The translations under genes and the position numbers were made by a program. Shown here piece after piece: positions 53,217 through 61,946 of a stretch of DNA of 64,000 nucleotides. The notes beneath the pieces are model-generated. The model worked only from the letters and a program-made list of their open reading frames with translations. It searched no databases and was not told the DNA's origin. The DNA lies in contig CANJKZ010001109.1 of NCBI GenBank assembly GCA_947471745.1, positions 3,658,001 through 3,722,000 on the forward strand, given 5' to 3'. The stretch is from Closterium sp. Naga37s-1. Its lineage: Eukaryota > Streptophyta > Zygnematophyceae > Desmidiales > Closteriaceae. Position 1 is the first letter of the stretch; every line of letters starts with the position of its first letter.

Positions 53217-53953
53217 CGACCGACTCGGTGCCAACGAGGTCGACAGCAGCAGCAGAGGCAATAGAGGGCAAAAGGGGGACGGGGGAGCACCCCTCAAAGA
53301 AAGGGGCACGAGGGTCACCACGAGAGGCTCCTACAGCAACTATACTCTTCTCAGCTGGAAGGAGGCGCTCCTCGAGGAGGTCAACGGTGAGCGTGGTGGG
53401 GCAAAGGGAGAGGAAGTGGTCCCTGACCGAGCGAAGGGAGTCAGGGAGCCGGGTGACGAGGTAGTAGAGAGTGATGTACATAGGGGGGGGGGTTCTTGGC
53501 ACAGAACTCGGAGGGAAGCGCAGCGCGGTAGCGAGTGTTACTGGTGCAGAGGTGCGTAATGAGGTCAGCGACTGTGGCAAAAGCGGCTAGGTCAGGGAAC
53601 AGGTTCGGCAGCATGAGGCGGCTAAGGGCAGCAGTGGCAGGGGAGGATTAGCGCGCAACAACAGCGTCGTACAGAGTCCTAGCGGTCTTGTACTGGCTAA
53701 AGTGCGCGCGCTCAGCAGACGGCAGCTGACTACGAACAGCAAGACGAGCAGCAGCATCGCGCGTGGTCCACTGCGAGCGGACAGCACTGTCAGCATCGGC
53801 AGCACGTGCAATAGAGACGATGGACGTGTGATCGAACAGTGAGACTCCGTCCTTAGAATCGCACTGCAGAAACAGCTGCAGATCATCGACCCAGACCTCG
53901 AAATCAACTGCCCGACCCTCAGCATCGAAGGTAAGTACATTAGGGTTAGCCAT
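53217..53953 (-). pseudogene. Gag of element D, N-terminal and middle part, cut by A'
   Basis: ATG at 53953: MANPNVLTFDAEGRAVDFEV, then WVDDLQLFLQCDSKDGVSLF, SAVRSQWTTRDAAARLAVRS, ARTLYDAVVAR. A TAA replaces a Tyr codon at about 53649 (AR-stop-SSP versus ARYSSP in C). After a frameshift in a G-run near 53485 the rest continues: MYITLYYLVTRLPDSLRSVR and LLEERLLPAEKSIVAVG, up to the CGACC target site at 53217. This is the copia-type (UBN2-like) Gag. Except for these two breaks it is well conserved. Confidence 0.88.
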
Positions 53954-54817
53954 GATAGCAGGAGTAGCAGTAGCAGTAGAAACAGCAGCAGCAGAAGGAG
54001 CAGCGCGGCTCAGTATGGCAGTGCGGCGCGGCTCGGCTGGGCGGCGCGGCTCGGCGGGCGGCCCGACCCGGCGGGGCGGCGCGGCTCGGCTGGGCGGCGC
54101 GGCTCGGCTGGGCTATTCGACCCGGCGGAGCGGCGCGGCTCGGCTGGGCAGCGAGCAAGCAGGCGCGGATGGCGCACTTAGGGCGGGTGCTCACCAGGGG
54201 CAAGCAGGGCAGGCGCGACGGCGGGGCCTCAGCGGCGACGACGGCGGCAAACGCAGCGGAAGTTGCAGGCTCGACGGCGGAAGCAGGGCCGCAACGGCGG
54301 CAGCAGGGGCAACGGCTGCAACAGGCCACGGGGCCTCGGCGGCTGCTGCAGGGCAGGGAGCCGCGACCGCAGCTGCAGGGTAGGGGCCGCGACGGCGGCT
54401 GCAGGGAAGGGGCCGCAACGTGAGGCGACAGATCAGGGGGCCGCGACAGCGGCTGCAGGTCAGGGGCCGCGGCGTAGGGCGGCAGGGCAGGGCCACCACG
54501 AAGGGCGGCAGGGCAGGGCCGCGACGGCCGGCAAAGCAGGGCCGCGACGGCAGGGCAGGCGCTCGACGGCGCAAGGGAGGAAGGCGCGAGGTGCGCGACA
54601 GGGCAGGAAGGCGCGGCAGCGCGCTCCGGGCAGGGCAGGGAAAAAAAAAAAAAAAAAAAAAAAAACCCACTAGGGAACCTGCTCAAAATAGCATGTGAGA
54701 ATAACAATGAGGAATGAATGAACTAGGAAGCAGGTGGGTACAAGTAGGAAAACCTAAAAGTGTTGCACCCCATATTGTATACCCCACTACAGCCTACAAT
54801 TTAGTTCTGACAGGGAG

Positions 54818-57800
54818 ACGTGCGGGCTGCCGCACGCCACGCACCGCTGTTTCGGCCGCTTAACTGATGCCTGGCGTGCACAGTTTCCTGACGCCACTGA
54901 GCTCCCTCGCTGGGGTGATCTGCTTAGGTCGGGGGTTGCTATCTTTGATATTGATTATGATGTTATCCTTGCTGCTATGTATGCTGTGACTATTAGTGCT
55001 GAGCGTGACTGTTACCTGTGTGTTCCGCCCGACCCGGGCATTGAGGCTGCTGCTCTAGGTGCTAGTGAGTCTGCTGCTCCAGGTGCTGGTGAGTCTGCTC
55101 TCTCCGGTACCGCGTCGGCTCAGGTCTTGCACACTTTCACCCTTGACTTGGGTGCTTCCCGCTCCTTCTTTTGCGAGTGCACCACACTCACGCCGCTCAG
55201 TCAGCCAGTGGCAGTCTCCCTGGCTGACCCCTCTGGGGGTCCTGTCCTTGCACACTCCTCCACTGTTCTGCCGTGTCCGGCGGTCCCGTCTGGCTCTCTG
55301 TCAGGTCTCCACCTCCCCTCGTTCTCCACGAGCTTGGTGAGTAGAGCTGACCTTCAGGACGTGTGGGTTGAGCAGTTCACTCCTAAAGGTCAGCGGGTAA
55401 CCCACTGTTCGTGTTCTCGGACGGGCCGGCACCTGGCCACGTTTACCCGACAGCCTGGGACGAGCCTGTACACCCTGACTACCGTGTCTCCTCCAGTTGC
55501 TGAGTCTGGTCAGGTGGTCGCGTCTGGTCAGGTGTTTGCTGCAGCGTCCCGGTTAGGTCCTGACTCTGCCCCCTGTTCGTGTCGCCTCCTGTCTCACCAG
55601 ACTCTCCTCTGGCACCACCGTCTTGGTCACCCCTCCCTACCTCGCCTCCGGGGCATGGCCTCCCGTGTCCTTGTCACTGGTCTTCCCCGGTCTCTCCCTC
55701 CCCTTCCCTCGGGGCCTGCCCCTACCTGCGTTCCTTGCGTCGAGGGGCGGCAGCGCGCCGCTCCTCACTCCTCCGAGTTCCCGCCGACGGAGGCTCCCTT
55801 GTCGACTTTCCACATGGACGTGTGGGGCCCAGCCCGCGTCCGTGGACAGGGTCACGAGCGCTACTTTCTGCTGGTCGTTGACGACTACTCGCGTTACACC
55901 ACAGTCTTCCCCTTGCGCCGCAAGGGTGAGGTCACTGAGGTGCTGATCGACTGGATCCGCGCTGCCCGTCGCCAGCTCAGCAAGAGTTTTGGCTCGAACC
56001 TTCCTGTTCTGCACTCCGACAGAGGTGGAGTTTTCCTCCGACCTTCTGAGGGCCTTCTGTCGTGCAGAGGGCATCCGCCAGACGTTCAAGCTTCCGGCCT
56101 CTCCACAGCAAAATGGGATTGCCGAGCGCCGCATTGGCATGGTCATGGACGTCGCTCGTACGTCCATGATCCATGCGGCTGCTCCCCATTTTCTGTCGCC
56201 GTTCGAGGTTCAGTACGCTGCGCATCTGATCAACCTCCAGCCCCGGGTCTCCATGCCGGAGACCACACCTACTCTGCAGTGGACGGGGAAGGTTGGCGAT
56301 GCGTCTGCGTTCCGTGTCTGGGGATCTCGAGCTTTCGTCCGCGATTTGTCTGCGGACAAGCTGTCCTCTCGTGCTGTTCCCTGCGTCTTCCTTGGCTTCC
56401 CCCCTGACGCCTGGTTGGCAGTTTTACCACCCCACCCTGACGTCACGTTTGACGAGTCGGTTCCGTACTACCGTCTCTTCCCCTACCGCACTGCCCCCCT
56501 CCCCCCCCCCCGCCGCTCTTCCTCGCGCCAGGTCCTCCCCCGGTAGACCCCCTCCCCCCTCAGGGTCTTGCTCCCTCAGGTGTGTCCCAAGTAGACGTAG
56601 TCGAGCCTGTCGAGGTAGCTGTTGACTCTGGTGCTGCTAGGGGTGCTGAGCCTGCAGGTGCTGGGTCTGGGGGTGCTGAGCTAGGGGGTGCTGAGTCTGG
56701 GGGTGCTGAGTCTGGGGGTGCTGAGCCTGGGGGTGCTGGGCCTGGGGGTGCTGAGCCTGGGGTTGCTGAGTTTGGGGGTGCGGAGCCTGCGGGTGCTGAG
56801 CCTGCTCGTGTGGAGCCTTGGGGTGCTGAGCCTGGAGGTCATTTGTCCTCTTGAGGTCCTTCGGGTGCCTCGTCCCGGCGGGAGCCACTCTCTCCACAGC
56901 AGCTGCATGAGTGGTTTGCTTGGCGCTAGAGCCGTGCTGCTGGAGCCGGTGGTGCTATTGGTGCTGGAGGTCCTGATGCCACTTGAGCTGCTGGAGGTTC
57001 TGGAGCCACTGGTCCCGGAGGTGCTCGTACTGGAGGTACTAGAGCTGCTGGGCCTGGTGGTGCTGCTGGAGTTGGAGCTTCTGGAGGTGCTGGAGCAGGC
57101 AGTGCTACTGGAGCAGGTGCTGCTGGAGGTGCTGGCGCTGGCGCTACTGGAGCTGCTGGGGTTTCTGGTGGTCCTGCTGGAGCTAGAGCTGCTGGAGGTG
57201 CTGGAGCTGGCGGTGCTTCTGGAGCTGGTGCTCCTGGGGGTGCTGGAGTTGGCGCTGCTAGAGCTGCTGGAGGTGCTGCTGGAGCTGGTGGTGCTGCAGG
57301 AGTTGGAGCTGACGCTAGGGGCGCTGGTGCTGTCTCTGCTGGTTCTGGAGGCGTTGCGCGGAAGCGGCCGTACTTCGTTCCGCTCCTTCAGTAGGTTCTT
57401 GGTCTCCCGCCTTCTACTGGTCCTGCTCCTTCTTTAGAGTGTCCACCGCCTGTCCAGTCGCAGTCGCAGTTACAGCCAGCCTCCCCACTGCCTGCTACTT
57501 CTCCTTACACTGGTCTGACCGGAGGTCTTACGGAGCGTCGTGAGCCTGAGTCTCGTCCTCCGTCGCCTGTTCGTGCTGCTCGCACTGGTCGTCGTGGTCC
57601 GCGTCAGCGTCCTCCCCCTGTCCCCGGCACGCACCAGATGGCACTGCGGCCTTCCACTGCTCTGCAGCGTATCCCTCTGCTGTCTCCTCCTGCGTCCTCT
57701 CTTCCTGCCCTTGTTGACCCGGAGTCTGACTCCCTTCGTGCTGCTAGTCCTACTGTCACTCGTCTCCTCGCTACTGTTGTCACTGACCCTTCCTTTAAGT

Positions 57801-59673
57801 CTACTGTTGCGTTTGCCCTAGTCACTGAGCTAGTCGACATTGCTGCTACCCGTCGTCTCGACTACGTCTTGTTGCGTTTGTCCTTTAAGTCTACTGCTGT
57901 GTTTGCCCTAGTCACTGAGCTAGTCTTGTTACTGAGTCTGAGTCTGTCTGTCCTCCGTCCGTCGGTGGTGAGCTTGCCCTGGGCAGTGACATCCTTGAGG
58001 ACAGGCATTTTGAGCTTGAGTGTCTCGCGGCCGCTTTAACTTGTTTCGCGTCCATACTGCTTTGCCTTGAAGAAGACCCGGATGCACTTAACATCCCTAC
58101 CCCATGCTCTTACGCACAGGCGATCACGGGTGAGTACTCCTCTCAGTGGAGACACCCATGGATGCAGAGATGGCTTCGTGGAAGTCCACAGGCACCTATG
58201 TCGATAAGGTTCCTCCTCCAGGGGCGAACATAGTCGATGGCATGTGGATTCTCATAGTGCAGCGGCCACCGGGTTCTCCGCCTGTTTTCAAGGCGTGTTA
58301 CGTTGCTCGAGGATTCTGTTAGCGACAGGCGGTCGACATCTTCCAGACCTTCTCCCCCACCCTGAAGATGAGTACTCTTCGGGTGTTACTGCACGTTGCA
58401 GCACAGCATGACTACGAGCTGCACTCCCTCGACTTCTCCACAGCTTTCTTGCAGGGCAGCCTTCACGATGAGATCTAACTACGCCACCCACATGGCTTCA
58501 CTGGGTCGTTTCCTGCAGGTACCCGGTGAAGCCTCCTGCAGCCAGTCTACGGTCTCCGCTAGGCGCCCCGCGAGTGGCACGGCACACTGAAGATGACACT
58601 TCCGGCTCTTGGGTTTGCTCCTTCGACTACTGACCCGTAGCTGTTTCTTCGCACCGACCCAGCTCTGCCGCCGTTCTACATCCTCGTGTACGTCGACGAC
58701 TTGGTCTTTGCTACTGCTGACACTGAGACATTGACCCTTGTGAAGTCGGAGTTGCAGAAGAGACACACCTGCACTAACCAAGGTGAGTTGCGCAGCTATC
58801 TTGGCTTGCAGATCACCCGGGACAGAGCACGACGCACCATCACTATGACTCGGTCATAGACGGTGCAGCTGGTCCTTCAGGACTTCGGCTTCGATTTTTC
58901 CTCGCCACAGTCCTCTCCTTTGCCTATAGGCCGCTCGCTCTCAGCTCCACCTTCGGACGAGTTCGTAGAGCCGAGTGGCCCGTATCCAGAGCTTGTGGGC
59001 TGCCTCGTGTACCTGATGACCTGCACTCGACCTGACCTTGCCTGCCCTCTTAGCATTTTTGGCATGCTACGTTGCGCCCGGGAGACACCGACCAGAGCAC
59101 TGGGAGGCCGCTAAGAGGGTGTTGCGCTAGTTGTGTAGTACGTCGGGCATGGGGCTCCTGCTTGGTCGAAGGGGTCTAGTTGTACTCACTGGACACTCAG
59201 ACACTTCTTGGGCAGACGACTAGGCGACTCAGAGGTCGTCACAGGGTTACACCTTCAGCCTTCGCTCCAGTTCAGTTTCTTGAAGGTCTACCCGCCCGTC
59301 TTCTGTTCTCAGCTCCAGTTGTGAGGCTGAGATCTACGCGGGGGCCATGGCTGCACGGCAGTTACGCTAGCTTACCTACCTGCTTATCGACTTGGGAGAA
59401 CGGCTTCGTTCTCCTCCACTTCTGTACGTCGACAACAAGGCCATGATTGCCGTGTGTCAGGAGCAGAGACAGGAGCACAGAACGAAGCACATTGCTCTTC
59501 GTTACTTTCTTGCTCTAGAGTTGCAGCAGCGTGGTCAGCTGCGCTTTGCTTACGTGGAATTTCGGGCCAACACTTCTGATGTTTTCACAAAGGCCCTTGG
59601 GTTTGGTGAGCACCAGCGTTTCTACACTGCGCTAGGCCTTGTGCCTACTCTGCCTCACCTGTTGGTTGCTTGA
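54818..59673 (+). pseudogene. copia pol of element C: PR and INT recognisable, RT and RNase H decayed
   Basis: Begins with TCGLPHATHRCFGRL, then the protease (FTLDLGASRSFFCECTT; Leu for Ser, DLGAS) and LLWHHRLGHPSLPRL. Integrase has HMDVWGPARV, then a two-base loss near 56028 after HSDRGG shifts the frame; NGIAERRIG is in the second frame. PDAWLAVLPPHPDVTF shows a compensated double deletion also present in D. A C-run at about 56500-56515 ends the frame. The linker is 56590-57370. RT starts at 58158 and carries TAG at 58319-58321 plus many further stops; LVYVDDLVFA is intact at about 58687. The RNase H end (VDNKAMIAVCQEQ) runs to the TGA at 59671. Confidence 0.88.
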
Positions 59674-60045
59674 CTTGTCTTGTACTATGGTTTATATGTA
59701 TACGTGCATGCTTGCTCTTGCTATGTTGTGATCATTGTACTACTTGTGCCTTTATAACTCTGCTAGTAAACGGGCCTTGTGGCCGCTTGCTTGTGCTTAG
59801 ACTGTGTGGTGATCTTGAGATCCACCCCGGACTTTGCTTTGCTTTGCTTTGTTCTCTTACTTGACTGGTCTTATGACCGTTGGTTGTGTTTGCTATCCCC
59901 TACTTTGCCTACGGGTGTGTGTCAAACTATGTTTCTATGTTGTAGGCTGTAGTGGTGTAGCCTCTACTGACTTTATGATTAGACCTTGCCCTAGTTGTAC
60001 TCATCCATCATTTCTGGTCATCCATTCCGACCCGTTATTCTGACA
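59674..60045 (+). repeat. 3' UTR and 3' LTR of element C
   Basis: 59674-59920 is the 3' UTR with the block GTGTGGTGATCTTGAGATCC shared with B, E, J and A in diverged form. The LTR starts at 59921 (TGTCAAAC) and most likely ends at 60045 (TTCTGACA), 125 bp. It shares GTAGGCTGTAGTGG with B. There is no partner LTR because the 5' end of C is lost. Confidence 0.7.
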
Positions 60046-60212
60046 TTTCGTAACCGTCTGGAGTCGCTCGCTGCAATAAGGGAATGTACCCCTTACAGTA
60101 CATGGCTACTCTAGGCCGTTTCGTATCCACCTGTACTCTTATTTATATGCTTGTATTTGCATGTTTCTATCATCTCAATCATTTTACATCCACTCTGAAT
60201 TAAGGTCAAGGG
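60046..60212. other. spacer between elements C and J
   Basis: 167 bases without coding pattern, the only piece between 37.3 kb and the window end that I cannot assign to an element. It contains GGAATGTACCCCTTACAGTACA, a partly palindromic stretch. Confidence 0.4.
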
Positions 60213-60534
60213 TGTGAAGAAATGAGGAATGAATGAACTAGCAAGCAGGTGGGTACAAGTAGGAAACCTAGAAATGTTGTACCCTATAGTGTCTACCCCA
60301 CTACAGCCTAGATAGACCATAGCATATAAGTTTGACACACCCCCATAGGCAGAGTGGGGGAGAACAAGAGGTCAGAAGACCAGTCAAGCAAAGCAAAGCA
60401 AGCTCAGGGTGGATCACAACGTCACCACACATTCCGAGCACAAGTTCAAGGCCACAAGGCCAGTTCACATGCAAGATCATATATAAAGGTAAACAAGCAA
60501 GTGCAGGTATAGAAAGATCACAGTACAAGCAAGG

Positions 60535-61946
60535 TCAAGAAGTGAGCAAGTGAGGCCAAGTAGGCACAAGACCTAGCATCGTACAGAAGCGCTGATGATC
60601 ACAAGGCAGAAGTGCCTTGGTAAAGATATCAGCAGTGTTGGCCTCAGAGGCCACGTAAGCAAGGCGCAGCTGACCACGCTGCTGTAGCTCACGAGCAAGG
60701 AAGTAGCGAAGAGCAATGTGCTTCGTTCTGTGCTCCAGTCTGTGCTCCCGACACAAGGCCAGCATGGCCTTGTTGTCTACGTACAGAACTGGAGGAGAAC
60801 GAGGCGGCGCTCCTAGGTCAGTCAGCAGGTAGGTGAGCCAGCGTAGCTCCTGTGCAGCCATGGCCCCGGCGTAGATCTCAGCCTCACAGCTGGAGCCGAG
60901 AACAGAAGACGAGCGGGTAGACCGCCACGAAACAGAGCCGGAACCAAGGCTGAAGGTGTAACCCTGTGACGACCGCTGCGTAGCCTGGTCGTCAGCCCAA
61001 GAAGCGTCTGCGTGACCTGTGAGGACCACTGGACGTCGCCCTCCAAGCACTAGCCCCATGCCCGAAGTACTGCACAAGTAGCGCAACACCCTCTTCGCTG
61101 CAGCCATGTGCTCTGGTCGGTGTCTCCCAGGAGCAACATAGCGTGCCAAGATGCTAAGAGGGTATGCAAGGTCAGGTCGTGTGCAGGTCATCAGGTACAT
61201 GAGGCAGCCAACAAGCTCTGGGTACGAGCCACTCGGCTCTACGGACTCATCCGAAGGCAGAGCTGAGAGCGAGTGGCGAGTAGACAGAGGAGTGGCCTGA
61301 GGCGAGGAGTATGTGAAGTCGAAGCGCTGAAGGACCTGCTGCACCATGTGTGACTGAGTCAGGGTAATGGTGCGCTGTGCTCTGTCCCGGGTGATCTGCA
61401 AGCCAAGGTAGCTGCGCAGTTCACCCAGGTCTGTGCACGTGTGTCTCTTCTGCAGCTCGGACTTCACGTGGGCGAGTCCAGCAGTGTCAGCAGTGGCAAA
61501 GACCAAGTCGTCGACGTACACGAGGATGTAGAACGGCGGCAAAGAGGTGTCGGTGCGCAGAAACAGCGACGGGTCGGCAGTAGAGGGAGCAAACCCAAGA
61601 GCCGCAAGTGTAGTCCTCAGTGTGTCGTGCCACTCACGGGGCGCCTGGCGGAGACCGTAGACTGGCCGCCGGAGGCTCCACTGGGTACCAGGGGGAAACG
61701 ACCCAGTGAAGCCAGGTGGGCGGCGCAGCCAGATCTCCTCGTGAAGGCTGCCCTGCAGGAAAGCTGTGCTGAAGTCAAGAGAGTGAAGCTCGTAGTCACG
61801 CTGAGCGGCTATGTGCAGCAGCACCCGAAGAGTGGTCATCTTCGGGGTGGGAGAGAAGGTCTGAAAGTAGTCAACTCCCTGCCGCTGACTGAAGCCTCAA
61901 GCCACGTAACGCGCCTTGAAGACAGGCGGAGAACCCGGCGGCCACT
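60535..61946 (-). pseudogene. RT and RNase H of element J, one nonsense codon near the start
   Basis: From 61894 the frame is open to 60535. DFSTAFLQGSLHEEIWLRRP, VYGLRQAPREWHDTLR, LVYVDDLVFATADTAGLAHV and YLMTCTRPDLAYPLSI form RT. HADASWADDQATQRSSQGY, SSCEAEIYAGAMAAQELRW and YVDNKAMLALCREHRLEH form RNase H, complete with a normal stop. TGA at 61897-61895 stands where E has CGA (YVARGFSQ). Upstream, the first RT residues (STGTYVDEVPPPGANIV) lie in a frame different from the integrase frame. RNase H is the best preserved of all copies here. Confidence 0.88.

Larger units (their letters stand above)
46288..54812 (-). mobile_element. element D: copia with gag, inserted in C, host of A'
   Basis: LTRs 54812-54694 (5') and 46406-46288 (3'), 119 bp each, with six differences. 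The duplication GGGAG lies at 46283-46287 and 54813-54817. After the 5' LTR comes a poor primer-binding site (TGCTATTTTGAGCAGG) and GGTTCCCTAGTGGG, followed by 24 or more T on the element strand (+ poly-A 54640-54665). Then a leader, Gag, PR, INT, linker, RT and RNase H follow. Net of A' and its duplication it is about 7.0 kb. Confidence 0.95.
37299..60045 (+). mobile_element. element C: old copia with gag, 5' truncated, host of insertions E and D
   Basis: The own parts of C are 37299-37903, 44945-46287 and 54818-60045, about 7.2 kb once E (37904-44939) and D (46288-54812, with A' inside) and their duplications are set aside. Gag codons continue across both insertion points, which proves the pieces are one element. 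The left end lacks LTR and primer-binding site and joins the broken LTR of G2. The 3' LTR (59921-60045, TGTCAAACTATG to TTCTGACA) follows a worn polypurine tract (CTACGGGTGTG). Confidence 0.88.

Noticed and set aside
56688..57437. Leu/Val-rich 249-codon frame that looks like a membrane protein
   Set aside because: It is the out-of-frame reading of the Gly/Ala/Glu linker of element C; the same pattern appears in D and B at the same place.
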